From assembly GCA_964548855.1 (NCBI GenBank), contig CAZJSR010000011.1, forward strand, positions 1-60,602: 60,602 nt of DNA. Reading direction: 5' to 3'. The stretch's first letter is position 1, and each line of letters opens with the position of its first letter. This stretch comes from UBA3206 sp964548855 (GTDB lineage Bacteria > Bacillota_I > Bacilli_A > Acholeplasmatales > Anaeroplasmataceae). Below the pieces are notes generated by a model. The model saw nothing but the letters and a program-made list of their open reading frames with translations, searched no databases and was not told where the DNA came from. The position numbers and the translations under genes are program-made. Shown here piece after piece: positions 1 through 8,639 of this stretch.

Positions 1-597
1 AATAATAAAATCATATTTTAACGCAAGTTCAATTATTTCATTATACCTTTCTTTTGTAATCATACCGCCAGTAGGATTTGATGGATAAGATATTATTACA
101 TATTTTGTTTTTTTAAGAATTTCTTCATCTAATAAATCAAGTCTTGGCATAAAGTCATTTTCTTCTAAAAGTGGATAAAAAACAGGCTTGCATCTAGCAA
201 ATAATCCAGATGATAAAAATGCAGGATATCCTGGATCTGGTAGTAAACATATATCATCTTCGTCAGCTAAAACCATACCTATATGACACATTCCTTCTTG
301 AGTACCATTACATAGTGCAATTTCATCAAATTTCAAATCAACATTAAATCTTGATTTATAATGTTTAATAAATTCATTTTTTAATTCAGGCAATTCTCTT
401 AAAGAATATTTCATATTCTCAGGATTTAAAACTTCTTTACTAATAACATCTAATATTTCATTTCTTGGTTTAAAATCTGGTGTACCTACAAAAAGATTGT
501 AAATTTTTCTTCCACTTTCTTCTAATTCAATTTTTTTATTTGTCAATGAAGTAAAAATACCTTCTTCAAATTGATTAACTAACTTTGAAAACTTCAT
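1..597 (-). CDS. Class I/II aminotransferase, N-terminal part (cut by window edge)
   Basis: The N-terminal 199 residues of a pyridoxal-phosphate aminotransferase are visible; the rest, including the catalytic lysine, lies beyond base 1. An early FVGTPDFKPR stretch matches the substrate-loop region of fold-type I aminotransferases (aspartate or LL-diaminopimelate type). A NGTQEG segment should hold the cofactor phosphate region, and NPTGG at residues 174-178 contains the conserved carboxylate/cofactor-binding Asn. The ATG at 597 is preceded by AGAGGGG, a good ribosome binding site. It lies 9 bases after the stop of the lipoprotein peptidase upstream, so the two are probably cotranscribed. Substrate specificity cannot be told from this part. 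Confidence 0.88.
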   Translation of the reverse strand, partial: MKFSKLVNQFEEGIFTSLTNKKIELEESGRKIYNLFVGTPDFKPRNEILDVISKEVLNPENMKYSLRELPELKNEFIKHYKSRFNVDLKFDEIALCNGTQEGMCHIGMVLADEDDICLLPDPGYPAFLSSGLFARCKPVFYPLLEENDFMPRLDLLDEEILKKTKYVIISYPSNPTGGMITKERYNEIIELALKYDFII

Positions 598-606
598 AAT
601 ACCCCT

Positions 607-2208
607 CTATATTGAAATAATTTCTTTAAGATTTATAAATGTCTGTTCAACAAAAGGATTAGCTAAATTAATCTCTTCACATAATTCATTAATACCGTTT
701 GAATTTGTTACAATTAATTTTAAATATTCTTCTTTTCCTTTATCACTATTATTTGAATCGCTATATATTGTGAATGCTGATGTTAATGAAACAGCATAAC
801 TTATATAGTAACCTGGAGAATTAATTGTTGGAATATACCAATAATCATCTAGTCTATTTTTTATTGCCAAAAATTCATATTCTCCATATTCTTTTAATAT
901 TTCATCATATAATTCGTCATATTTATCTTGATAATTATTTTGATATACATTCATTTCAAAATCATAAACAATAGTAGCCCTTATTATAGTACTCAATGAT
1001 TCATATATTTTATATACCTTAAGAAGGTCAATACTATAACCTCTATAATTATTAACTAAATAATTTAATAACAATAATTCATTTGCCTGAGATTGTATTT
1101 CATTAATATCAAGTGATGAAGTTGTTCCTAACATAAATGAAGTGTAATGACCATATTCATGAATAAAAGTAAATAAATTTTGATAATTAGGTCCAAAATA
1201 CATATAATATGATCCATCATAAAAACTTGAAGTATATGCACCATCATATGCTGTAGACTTATTAGATAAGAAATAATGTCCCTTATTATAAAAATCTTTA
1301 TATATATCTAAATAACCATTTCCTAAATAATTAGAATACCCATCAATATAATCTTTATATTTCATAAAATTCGAATTAATTATCTTTTTAAAATCATTAA
1401 TTTCATTTAGTTTAGTAATATCATTCATTTTACTATTAAATAGTTCATAGTAATTTTTATAAAGAGGCATAAGATATTTTTTTACATAACTAATAAAGTT
1501 ATTTATATCTTTAATACCATAATCTCTATCATAATGATCATTAATATATTCAATATAATTATCAAACTTTAAAGTCTTAGCATAATCATTATTTAGAGTA
1601 ATAATTTTAGAATAAATTTGATATCCTTTTGTATTATATTCACTTTTCTCAAGTAAACTAAATTCATTTTGCAAACTAGCTAATGATGTTTGATATTCTA
1701 AATTATTTTCTCCTGATGATGAGCTAATATTCGCTATATATTCATTAATTTCTTCTTCTGACATACCATTAAATACATATTCTTTAAAATTACTATTTGC
1801 AATTTTTACTATTGAATTTTTATACCAATTATAAAAACTTAAATAATACTTAAGTAATTCATTTGATTTATTTAGTCCTTCTTCTGTTATTTCCATATCA
1901 CAGGCAATTTTACTTTTGACATAACATTTTGTTATATAATTAAAATAATAAATTACAGTTGTCCAATTTGAACTAAATTCTTCAACATTTTGATTATTAG
2001 CTAGTGAATTATCAACTAGGGCTTTATATTTATCAATATTTTCATAATCTTTTTTTGTTATATTATAATTTAAACTATCACTTAAAAAATAACCACTTGA
2101 TGCATCATATTTATTTCTTTCTATTGTTAAAAACTCACATGAAGTTAATGAAAAAGTTATTAAAAGTAACAATAACGAAGTAATAATAATCCTCAATCTA
2201 GTTTTCAT
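607..2208 (-). CDS. Lipoprotein metallopeptidase, M3 oligoendopeptidase-like
   Basis: A 533-residue predicted exported lipoprotein. It starts with a basic, hydrophobic signal peptide ending in a lipobox (LTSC), so it is expected to be diacylglycerol-anchored outside the cell. The zinc motif HEYGH is at residues 350-354, and about 25 residues later NEIQSQANELLLLNYL resembles the segment carrying the third zinc ligand in M3 peptidases, where EVAS..NE is usual. The rest is divergent and rich in Asn, Tyr and Ile. The start at 2208 is chosen over an in-frame ATG at 2250 because AGAGGTG sits just upstream of it and the signal peptide begins there. M3 enzymes are usually cytosolic; a lipoprotein form suggests degradation of peptides outside the membrane. 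Family assignment fairly sure, substrate unknown. Confidence 0.8.
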   Translation of the reverse strand: MKTRLRIIITSLLLLLITFSLTSCEFLTIERNKYDASSGYFLSDSLNYNITKKDYENIDKYKALVDNSLANNQNVEEFSSNWTTVIYYFNYITKCYVKSKIACDMEITEEGLNKSNELLKYYLSFYNWYKNSIVKIANSNFKEYVFNGMSEEEINEYIANISSSSGENNLEYQTSLASLQNEFSLLEKSEYNTKGYQIYSKIITLNNDYAKTLKFDNYIEYINDHYDRDYGIKDINNFISYVKKYLMPLYKNYYELFNSKMNDITKLNEINDFKKIINSNFMKYKDYIDGYSNYLGNGYLDIYKDFYNKGHYFLSNKSTAYDGAYTSSFYDGSYYMYFGPNYQNLFTFIHEYGHYTSFMLGTTSSLDINEIQSQANELLLLNYLVNNYRGYSIDLLKVYKIYESLSTIIRATIVYDFEMNVYQNNYQDKYDELYDEILKEYGEYEFLAIKNRLDDYWYIPTINSPGYYISYAVSLTSAFTIYSDSNNSDKGKEEYLKLIVTNSNGINELCEEINLANPFVEQTFINLKEIISI

Positions 2209-2330
2209 AAAAACACCTCTTGTATAATTATTAATAATATTATAAACCAATATTTATTTTTTTAATAAATTAGAATTTATATAAATTTAATTTTATAATT
2301 AAATACATAAATATATCTTTTTATTCGAAT

Positions 2331-2357
2331 AAAATACCCCTCTACAAAAAAGAGGGG
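2331..2357 (-). terminator. Rho-independent terminator after yqeY
   Basis: On the minus strand a 7-bp stem CCCCTCT/AGAGGGG (2357-2351 with 2343-2337) encloses a 7-base loop and is followed by TATTTTATT. It lies 14 bases past the yqeY stop and closes the ruvA-to-yqeY block. Confidence 0.8.
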
Positions 2358-2370
2358 AGGTTATAATTAT

Positions 2371-2793
2371 CTATAAACTTTTTGCAATTTCATTAACATC
2401 TTTCATATCGCATTTTCCATTATAATTAGCCTTAAAATACTTCATTATAGCGGGCATAGATTTATCATCTAATTTTGATATAATATCTTTAATTTCATCT
2501 TTTGTTAATTGTTTAGGTAAAAATGATTTTAAATATTCAGCTTGATTAGTTAATTCTTCATATTTTTCTAATCTATTAGCATTCTTAAATGTTTCAGCTT
2601 CATCATTTAATTCCTTAATTGTTTTAGATATTATTTGCAAAACATCTTCATCTTTTAATTCATTACCTTTTGATTTAAGTTCAATTTGTTGAAGCATTAC
2701 CTTATTTATTACAACAGGTAATATTCCTCTTTTCATTAAATTCTTTTCTTTCATTGCCTCTATATTTTCTTTTTTTAAATCATCAAATAACAT
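2371..2793 (-). CDS. yqeY: GatB/YqeY domain protein
   Basis: A 140-residue protein of the YqeY family, which resembles the C-terminal helical domain of the GatB subunit of amidotransferases and may bind tRNA. Family signs are the opening MLFDDLKKENIEAMKEKN, the central LKSFLPKQLTKDEI block and a final K..MKDVNEIAKSL helix. Length is usual for the family. The start is supported by a purine-rich AAAGGAGAA upstream. It begins 14 bases after the tgt stop and is the last gene before a clear terminator. Its exact cellular role is not established even in well studied bacteria. Confidence 0.9.
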   Translation of the reverse strand: MLFDDLKKENIEAMKEKNLMKRGILPVVINKVMLQQIELKSKGNELKDEDVLQIISKTIKELNDEAETFKNANRLEKYEELTNQAEYLKSFLPKQLTKDEIKDIISKLDDKSMPAIMKYFKANYNGKCDMKDVNEIAKSL

Positions 2794-2807
2794 TTTATTA
2801 TTCTCCT

Positions 2808-3929
2808 TTATTTTGTAAACCCGTATTCCTTAAAAAATTCTTCTTTAAAATCCGCCAATCTATCTTCTTTTATCGCGTCTCTTATTTGACTCATAAGAGA
2901 TTTTAGGAAATATAGATTATGATATGTAACTAATCTAGGTCCTAAAAGTTCTTCTGCTTTATATAAATGATTTATATAACTTCTTGTATAATTTTTACAG
3001 CAGTAACAATCACAATTTTCATCTAATGGTTTCATATCAGTTTTATATATAGCATTTTTTATAACAACTTTACCCTTACTTGTCATTGCACTACCATGTC
3101 TTGCTATACGTGTAGGAAGTACACAATCAAACATGTCAATACCATTCATTGCTCCGATAACTAAATCATCAGGGTTTCCTACACCCATTAAATATCTAGG
3201 TTTATCTTTTGGCATAATATCCTTAAGATATTCAAGCATTTCATACATTTCTTCTTTTGATTCACCAACACTAAGTCCACCTATTGAATAACCTGGAAAA
3301 TCAATTTTTTGAAGTTCATCTAAACAATACTTTCTTAAATCTTTAAAAGGACCTCCTTGAACAATACCAAATAAAGCTTGTGTTTCTGAATTTTGATGAG
3401 CTTTTTTACCCCTTAAAGCCCAACGACATGTTCTTTCAACTGATTGTTTCATATAATCATATCCACTATGAAATGGCGGACATTCATCAAAACTCATAAT
3501 AATATCTGCGCCTAAGTTATTTTGTACATGTATAGAATCCTCAGGCGACATAAATAATTTTTCACCTGATTTATGATGTCTAAAATATACACCTTCTTCA
3601 GTTATTTTTCTTATCTTAGATAAACTAAAAACTTGAAATCCTCCACTATCAGTAAGTAAAGCGCCATCCCATTTCATAAATCCTCTAATACCGCCATGTG
3701 CTTTAACAATTTCATCGCCAGGTTCTAACCATAAATGATAAGTATTTCCAAGTATTAATCCTTGACTAACTTCTTTTGTTTCTTCTGGCGTTAATGTTTT
3801 TACTGTAGCTTGTGTACCAACTGGCATAAACATTGGCGTTTCAAAATCACCATGTGGTGTATGTAATATTCCATATCTTGCGCCTGTTTGTTTACAAACA
3901 TGCTTTAATTCATATGTTATAGCTGCCAT
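2808..3929 (-). CDS. tgt: tRNA-guanine transglycosylase
   Basis: Exchanges guanine 34 of GUN-anticodon tRNAs for preQ1, the base that QueA later modifies to epoxyqueuosine. The 373-residue protein has the family signatures: DSGGFQVFSLS with the general-base Asp near residue 93, the nucleophile Asp268 in DCVLPTR, and a C-terminal zinc site of the form C.C..C with a later His (CDCYCC ... HL). AGGAGGT stands just before the ATG. It shares the operon with queA, two genes upstream, so both late steps of queuosine synthesis are transcribed together with ruvAB. No preQ1 synthesis genes lie in this window, so preQ1 may be taken up or made elsewhere. Confidence 0.97.
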   Translation of the reverse strand: MAAITYELKHVCKQTGARYGILHTPHGDFETPMFMPVGTQATVKTLTPEETKEVSQGLILGNTYHLWLEPGDEIVKAHGGIRGFMKWDGALLTDSGGFQVFSLSKIRKITEEGVYFRHHKSGEKLFMSPEDSIHVQNNLGADIIMSFDECPPFHSGYDYMKQSVERTCRWALRGKKAHQNSETQALFGIVQGGPFKDLRKYCLDELQKIDFPGYSIGGLSVGESKEEMYEMLEYLKDIMPKDKPRYLMGVGNPDDLVIGAMNGIDMFDCVLPTRIARHGSAMTSKGKVVIKNAIYKTDMKPLDENCDCYCCKNYTRSYINHLYKAEELLGPRLVTYHNLYFLKSLMSQIRDAIKEDRLADFKEEFFKEYGFTK

Positions 3930-3939
3930 AAGTTACCTC

Positions 3940-4440
3940 CTATTTCTTTAAATATATCGGTTTTGTAATTTTATATACATTTATATGTGTATTTTCTAAA
4001 TTAAAATTTGCATCAATTTTTTTATCTAAAACAAATCTGCATTCAGATAGTATTCTATTTTTTAAAACATCATCTTCTAATACATTTGAAACAATCTTAA
4101 TGCATGAATCATGTATAATCATTAATTCTAATAGTGAATTTATAGCTTCTTTAATATATTTATCAGAATCATAAATAATATTTAAATCACATAGTTTATA
4201 TTCATTTAAAGTACTAATAATTTCATAATTAATTTGAGCAATATATTCATTATTGTTTTTATTATAAATACTATATAATTTATGTTTATTATCATCCTTT
4301 AATTTATAAAGAACATCAATATCTTTTGTATAACTAGAAGGATTATAATACATTATTTTTTCATTTGATACTAATGAAAAATAATTCAATATATCATCAT
4401 TCGATGTTTCCTTAATTAATAAATTTTCTGTAGTTATCAT
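3940..4440 (-). CDS. GNAT-like acetyltransferase, divergent
   Basis: A 166-residue protein resembling GNAT acetyltransferases of the RimJ/RimL type: it opens with ENLLIKETSNDDILNYF, like the usual RLxLR..T.eD first strand, and ends with a strand-helix segment like ILSECRFVLDKKI. The acetyl-CoA loop (Q/RxxGxG/A) is not recognisable, so the enzyme may be inactive or far diverged. The gene starts one base after the cyclophilin stop with only a weak AAAGAGA site, suggesting translational coupling. It is inserted between the cyclophilin and tgt genes. No substrate can be proposed. Confidence 0.6.
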   Translation of the reverse strand: MITTENLLIKETSNDDILNYFSLVSNEKIMYYNPSSYTKDIDVLYKLKDDNKHKLYSIYNKNNNEYIAQINYEIISTLNEYKLCDLNIIYDSDKYIKEAINSLLELMIIHDSCIKIVSNVLEDDVLKNRILSECRFVLDKKIDANFNLENTHINVYKITKPIYLKK

Positions 4441-4441
4441 A

Positions 4442-4954
4442 TTATCTAATTCTCTTTATTGTTTTAATCACAATATCTTCTTCTGGCTTATCCCCTGGTA
4501 ATGTTTTTCTTGATGCGATTTCATCCACAACATCAATACCATTTACTACAACACCAAATGCTGCATATGCACCATCAAGAAATTTTGCATCCTTATGACA
4601 TATAAAGAATTGGCTAGAAGCTGAATTTGGCATACTAGTACGTGCCATAGAAATTACTCCTCTATCATGAGATAAATCATTTTTTACACCATTACTTCTA
4701 AATTCACCTTTAATATGCTCATCGCTTCCACCCATACCTGTTGCAGTAGGATCTCCTCCTTGAATCATAAAATCTTTAATAACTCTATGAAAAGTAATAG
4801 AGTCATAAAAGTTTTTTTCAACTAATGATAAGAAATTATTAACTGTAATAGGTGCACAACTTGGCATTAATTCTAATGTAATTGTTCCAATATTTTCAAT
4901 AATCATCTCAACTCTAGGATTATTATCATTTAAAAATTCGTTATAATTTTTCAT
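4442..4954 (-). CDS. Peptidyl-prolyl cis-trans isomerase, cyclophilin type
   Basis: A 170-residue single-domain cyclophilin that should catalyse cis-trans isomerisation of prolyl bonds in folding proteins. It carries the canonical core: FHRVIKDFMIQGGDPTATGMGG, with the catalytic Arg in FHRV, followed by GVISMART, NSASSQFFI and FLDGAYAAFG. There is no signal peptide or membrane segment, so it is cytosolic, like PpiB. The start at 4954 has AAGGAGA upstream. It lies 12 bases after queA in the ruvAB-queA-tgt operon; placement here is not typical but harmless. Confidence 0.95.
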   Translation of the reverse strand: MKNYNEFLNDNNPRVEMIIENIGTITLELMPSCAPITVNNFLSLVEKNFYDSITFHRVIKDFMIQGGDPTATGMGGSDEHIKGEFRSNGVKNDLSHDRGVISMARTSMPNSASSQFFICHKDAKFLDGAYAAFGVVVNGIDVVDEIASRKTLPGDKPEEDIVIKTIKRIR

Positions 4955-4966
4955 ATTTTTTCTCCT

Positions 4967-5983
4967 TTATTTTATAAGCATACTATCTCCAAATGAGAAG
5001 AATCGATACTTATTTTTTACTGCTTCACTATAAGCTTTCATTATTTTATCTTTCCCAGCAAAAGCACTTACTAACATAATTAATGTAGATTTTGGCAAAT
5101 GGAAATTAGTAATTTGTGCTTTAACGCATTTAAATTCATAACCAGGATAAATAAAAATATCAGTCCATCCGCTCATAGCTTTAAAGCCGTTATCATAAGC
5201 ACTTTCAAGAGTTCTTGTAGTTGTAGTACCGACACTTACAATTCTTTTACCACTCTTAATTGCTTCATTTAAACCTTCTGCAGTTTTTTCATCTATTTCA
5301 AAATATTCACTATGCATTTTGTGAGTTGTTACATCACTTACACTAACAGGTCTAAATGTACCAAGACCAACATGCAATGTTATAAAGTATTCTTTTACTC
5401 CTTTTTTTCTAAGTTCTTCTAGAATTTCATTTGTAAAATGAAGGCCAGCAGTAGGCGCAGCTGCACTTCCAGGAGTTTTAGAATAAACGGTTTGATAACG
5501 TTCTTTGTCCTCAAGTGCTTCATGAATATATGGAGGAAGCGGCATTTGACCTAGTTTATCTAAGATTTCTAAGAAAATGCCTTCATAAATCATTTTAAAT
5601 TTCCTTAAACCATCATCACCACAAAAAACACATTCAGCTTTAAGTATTCCATCACCAAACACAACAGTTGTACCCATATTTACTCTTCTTGCAGGTTTAC
5701 ATAATGTCTCCCATATATCGCCATCATTTTTTAATAGTAATAATTCAATATGTGCATTTGTATCTTCTTTAACTCCAAATAAACGTGCTGGAATAACACG
5801 TGAATTGTTAAAGACAAGTACATCATTTGAATCAAACATAGAAACAATATCCTTAAATGTTTTATGTTCTATTTCTCCTGTATTTTTATCAAGAACTAAT
5901 AATTTTGAAGCACTCCTATCTTTAAGAGGTGTTTGAGCTATTAATTCTTGTGGTAAATAATAATCAAAATCATCTGTTTTCAT
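4967..5983 (-). CDS. queA: S-adenosylmethionine:tRNA ribosyltransferase-isomerase
   Basis: Transfers and rearranges the ribose of SAM onto preQ1-tRNA to give epoxyqueuosine. The 338-residue protein has the family start FDYYLPQELIAQTPLKDRSASKLL, the NNSRVIPARL and LLLLK segments, PTAGLHFT, LHVGLGTFRPV and the C-terminal NFHLPKSTLIMLVSAF motif. Length is normal. The ruvB stop and the queA ATG overlap by one base, so the two are translationally coupled. The substrate, SAM, is made by MetK, whose gene lies elsewhere in this window under a SAM riboswitch. Confidence 0.97.
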   Translation of the reverse strand: MKTDDFDYYLPQELIAQTPLKDRSASKLLVLDKNTGEIEHKTFKDIVSMFDSNDVLVFNNSRVIPARLFGVKEDTNAHIELLLLKNDGDIWETLCKPARRVNMGTTVVFGDGILKAECVFCGDDGLRKFKMIYEGIFLEILDKLGQMPLPPYIHEALEDKERYQTVYSKTPGSAAAPTAGLHFTNEILEELRKKGVKEYFITLHVGLGTFRPVSVSDVTTHKMHSEYFEIDEKTAEGLNEAIKSGKRIVSVGTTTTRTLESAYDNGFKAMSGWTDIFIYPGYEFKCVKAQITNFHLPKSTLIMLVSAFAGKDKIMKAYSEAVKNKYRFFSFGDSMLIK

Positions 5984-6990
5984 TATTCAAATAATCCTTT
6001 CAAATAAGATTTTTTCAAATGATCATAAGCCTTCTTATTAGCAACTCGACCCCGTGGCGTTCTTGATATATATCCTTCTTGTAATAAATAAGGCTCATAA
6101 ACATCTTCAAGCGTTGATGCTTCTTCGCCAACACTTGCCGCAAGAGTTTCAAGTCCAACAGGACCACCTTTAAACTGATCAATAAGGATAGATAGATATT
6201 TATGGTCTGTAAAATCAAGACCTTTATTATCTATATTTAATTTATTAAGTGCTAGTTTTGTAATATCTAGATCAATATTTCCATTTCCAAGAACACTTGC
6301 GAAATCCCTGACTCTCCTAAAAAGTCTATTAACAATTCTTGGAGTACCTCTGCTTCTTAAGGCTAATTCAAGTGCCGCATCATCACTAATTGATGTATCA
6401 TAAACGCCTGATGTTCTAAGTGCAATAGTTTTAAGTTCTTCTATAGTATAATATTCAAGTCTTAAAACAACACCAAATCTATCTCTAAGTGGAGATGATA
6501 AATCACCATATCTTGTTGTCGCACCTACTAAAGTAAAAGGTGAAATATCAACCTTAATACTTCTAGCAGAAGAATCAGATCCGACCATAATATCCAAAGA
6601 AAAATCCTCCATTGCACTGTAAAGCGTTTCTTCTATAAATCTAGGCATGCGATGAATTTCATCAATAAATAGAATATCACCGGGTTCAAGTTGTGTTAAT
6701 ACCGCAGCTAAATCTCCTGTTTTTTCTATCGCAGGACCTGATATAGTTTTTATATTACCATTCATTTCATTCGCAATAATTTGAGCTAATGTTGTTTTAC
6801 CAAGTCCAGGTGGACCATATAATAATGTATGATCTAATACCTCATTTCTAGATAATGCAGCCTTAATATAAACTTCTAGCATTTCTTTAGCATTTGCTTG
6901 TCCAACGTATTCTTTTAAATATTGCGGACGTAATGTTTTATTTTCATCTTCATTGTTAATTTCTATTGGAGAAACAACTCTTTCTTCCAT
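5983..6990 (-). CDS. ruvB: Holliday junction branch migration ATPase RuvB
   Basis: The hexameric AAA+ motor that, with RuvA, moves Holliday junctions during recombinational repair. The 335-residue protein shows Walker A GPPGLGKTT near residue 60, Walker B LFIDEIHR near 108, sensor 1 GATTR, the arginine finger region LRDRFG, and a C-terminal winged helix ending in TPRGRVANKKAYDHL. Length is usual. AGGTGAT precedes the ATG at 6990. It follows ruvA by 8 bases and overlaps queA by one. Confidence 0.98.
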   Translation of the reverse strand: MEERVVSPIEINNEDENKTLRPQYLKEYVGQANAKEMLEVYIKAALSRNEVLDHTLLYGPPGLGKTTLAQIIANEMNGNIKTISGPAIEKTGDLAAVLTQLEPGDILFIDEIHRMPRFIEETLYSAMEDFSLDIMVGSDSSARSIKVDISPFTLVGATTRYGDLSSPLRDRFGVVLRLEYYTIEELKTIALRTSGVYDTSISDDAALELALRSRGTPRIVNRLFRRVRDFASVLGNGNIDLDITKLALNKLNIDNKGLDFTDHKYLSILIDQFKGGPVGLETLAASVGEEASTLEDVYEPYLLQEGYISRTPRGRVANKKAYDHLKKSYLKGLFE

Positions 6991-6998
6991 AGAATCAC

Positions 6999-7562
6999 CT
7001 ACCTCATTAATAATTGAAGAGCTTCTTTAATAATTTCGCCTTCTTCTTTATTTATATCCACATTACCTAATACTTTACTAACATCTTTTTTAGAATAACC
7101 TAAAGATATTAAAGCATCTTCACAATCAATAAGTTTTTGACTTTTATTAGAAACCGGTATTTCTTCTATAAAAGAAATTTTACCTTTAAGATCAAGTATA
7201 ATTTGTTGACTTGCCTTAGGTCCAATGCCAGGGAACTTTCTTAAATATGCATCATTTCTTGATTCAATCGCATCAACAACATCTTTAACTCTTCCACAAG
7301 CTAAAACACTTAATGCACTTTTAGGACCAATCCCGTTAACACCAATAAGTTTTATGAATAATTCTTTTTCTTCCTCTGTTTTAAAACCATATAAATCATT
7401 AATATCTTCTCTAACATGTTGATAAGTAAAAACCTTCAATGTTTCATTTAATTTAAAATTATATGGATTACTAACAATTAAGATATATCCTATTCCATTA
7501 TTTTCTAATACAATATTTTTTGGATTAATTTTAGTTATAGTTCCAATTATATAATCATACAT
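6999..7562 (-). CDS. ruvA: Holliday junction DNA helicase subunit RuvA
   Basis: Tetrameric junction-binding protein that loads RuvB. The 187-residue sequence begins with the OB-fold strand MYDYIIGTITKINPKNI, contains the two helix-hairpin-helix motifs (LIGVNGIGPKSALSVL and LRKFPGIGPKASQQIILDL, near residues 70-125) and a C-terminal helical domain that contacts RuvB. It is slightly shorter than the usual 200 residues because the flexible linker is short. It is the first gene of its operon; GGGGTG lies before the ATG and an extended -10 lies 17 bases upstream. Confidence 0.97.
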   Translation of the reverse strand: MYDYIIGTITKINPKNIVLENNGIGYILIVSNPYNFKLNETLKVFTYQHVREDINDLYGFKTEEEKELFIKLIGVNGIGPKSALSVLACGRVKDVVDAIESRNDAYLRKFPGIGPKASQQIILDLKGKISFIEEIPVSNKSQKLIDCEDALISLGYSKKDVSKVLGNVDINKEEGEIIKEALQLLMR

Positions 7563-7578
7563 AAAAACACCCCAAAAT

Positions 7579-7587
7579 ATTATAGCA
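7579..7587 (-). promoter_or_regulatory. Extended -10 promoter of the ruvA operon
   Basis: TGC-TATAAT on the minus strand, 17 bases upstream of the ruvA start, is a perfect extended -10. I see no good -35, since the area is the T-run of the preceding terminator. Confidence 0.6.
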
Positions 7588-7592
7588 CAGAT

Positions 7593-7617
7593 AAAAAAAA
7601 AAAGCCATAAAATGACT
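7593..7617 (-). terminator. Rho-independent terminator of the LysM gene
   Basis: A 6-bp stem AGTCAT/ATGGCT (one U-G pair) with a 3-base loop, followed by eleven T on the minus strand. It begins within the last bases of the LysM gene, so that gene is transcribed apart from ruvA. Confidence 0.82.
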
Positions 7618-7951
7618 ATCTTCTATATCTATTATATCTTGGCGGATACACATATTTTATTCCCCTTTTTATATCATTATTATTTTTTGATTTTTCTTCT
7701 TTGATTTCATTTATATCACCAAGTCCCAGTAATGTTGGATCATTATCGTTATATAAAACTAGTGGCTCACTTACTTCAAGAATTTGATTAATTTCAGAAG
7801 TAATAGGTGTAATTCTTAATTTAGTTCCTGGGGCAATGTTACTGAAATCTGTAATATGTCTATTTTCTAATTTTAAGTCATCTAATGTAATATGATAATT
7901 ATTTAAAAGTTCATCAATGCTTTCATTCATTCTAACAATATGTATAACCAA
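7616..7951 (-). CDS. Small LysM-domain protein (SafA-like)
   Basis: A 111-residue protein whose first ~50 residues match a LysM fold: VIHIVRMNESIDELLNNY, HITLDDLKLEN and APGTKLRI correspond to the strand-helix-helix-strand of LysM. The rest is a polar linker ending in an Arg/Tyr-rich tail (YVYPPRYNRYRR), which looks like spore-coat tails. There is no signal peptide. The start is taken as TTG at 7951 because GGTGATTAAC directly precedes it, the same spacing seen at rsmD and others here; an in-frame ATG at 7963 lacks a site. In Bacillus the coat protein SafA also starts with LysM and lies near ruvAB. Given spoIVA and a spoVID-like gene in the window, a spore-envelope role is a reasonable inference, not shown. 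Confidence 0.6.
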   Translation of the reverse strand: MVIHIVRMNESIDELLNNYHITLDDLKLENRHITDFSNIAPGTKLRITPITSEINQILEVSEPLVLYNDNDPTLLGLGDINEIKEEKSKNNNDIKRGIKYVYPPRYNRYRR

Positions 7952-7969
7952 GTTAATCACCATTATATC

Positions 7970-8560
7970 TTATGATTCAAGTACAATTAAATTACCACTA
8001 ATAGTAATTATTTTTAAATTTAATTTTGATGCAATATACTTAAAAGTTGTTTCACTAAAAAAAACAACGTGTGTGATATCTCTAAAATACCACCATTTAT
8101 CAAATTGATTATTATGTAAATTTGTATTAATAATTATTCTTCCACCACTATTTAATAGTTTAATCAATTCACATAATGTATTATAAAAATCAGAAATATG
8201 TTCAATAACCTCAATTAAAACAATATTATCATATTTATTGTTTTTATATTCATTTTTTAAATAATATTTGTCATAACTTATTACCATTCTATCAGATATA
8301 GATTCTATAGCTTTTGCCTTACCACAGCCAAAATCTAAAATATTACCATCCTTCAAATAGTCTTTAAAATTTTCATATATTTTTTTCATATAAAAAAAAT
8401 AATTAGAATCTACTACATGTTTATCGTATCGTGTTTTTTCTTCCTTCTCACATAAAATATTTATTTTCTTTAAAAGTTCGCATCTACTGCAATATGAACA
8501 ATTAATTTTATTAATAGTTATATAATTTAATTCATTATCGCAAACTACACATTTTTCCAT
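7970..8560 (-). CDS. Class I SAM-dependent methyltransferase with N-terminal zinc ribbon
   Basis: A 196-residue protein. The first 30 residues hold two cysteine pairs (CVVC ... CSYC..C), a small zinc ribbon like those on methyltransferases acting on sugars, tRNA or small molecules. A Rossmann methyltransferase core follows with motif I NILDFGCGKAKAIE near residue 90, then NIVLIEVIEHI and GGRIIINTNLH. It is of the Methyltransf_12/UbiE-like type. The ATG at 8560 has AAAGGTG upstream; a longer in-frame reading to 8641 would run over the divergent promoters and has no such site. The substrate is not evident. It is transcribed away from the giant coiled-coil gene. Confidence 0.78.
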   Translation of the reverse strand: MEKCVVCDNELNYITINKINCSYCSRCELLKKINILCEKEEKTRYDKHVVDSNYFFYMKKIYENFKDYLKDGNILDFGCGKAKAIESISDRMVISYDKYYLKNEYKNNKYDNIVLIEVIEHISDFYNTLCELIKLLNSGGRIIINTNLHNNQFDKWWYFRDITHVVFFSETTFKYIASKLNLKIITISGNLIVLES

Positions 8561-8578
8561 TATAACACCTTTATTTTT

Positions 8579-8607
8579 TTGACTAATTATATAATTAATT
8601 ATATAAT
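8579..8607 (+). promoter_or_regulatory. Promoter of the coiled-coil gene
   Basis: TTGACT (8579-8584), a 17-base spacer, then TATAAT (8602-8607): a near-consensus sigma-A promoter on the plus strand. The expected transcript would start near 8614, giving a short leader with AAGGAGGT at 8625-8632. Confidence 0.85.
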
Positions 8608-8626
8608 ATACATATAAATTTATCAA
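8598..8626 (-). promoter_or_regulatory. Promoter of the zinc-ribbon methyltransferase gene
   Basis: On the minus strand TTGATA (8626-8621), a 17-base spacer and TATAAT (8603-8598). Its -10 shares two bases with the -10 of the plus-strand promoter, so the two promoters occupy the same stretch and can hardly fire at the same time. Confidence 0.75.
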
Positions 8627-8639
8627 GGAGGTGGATATC

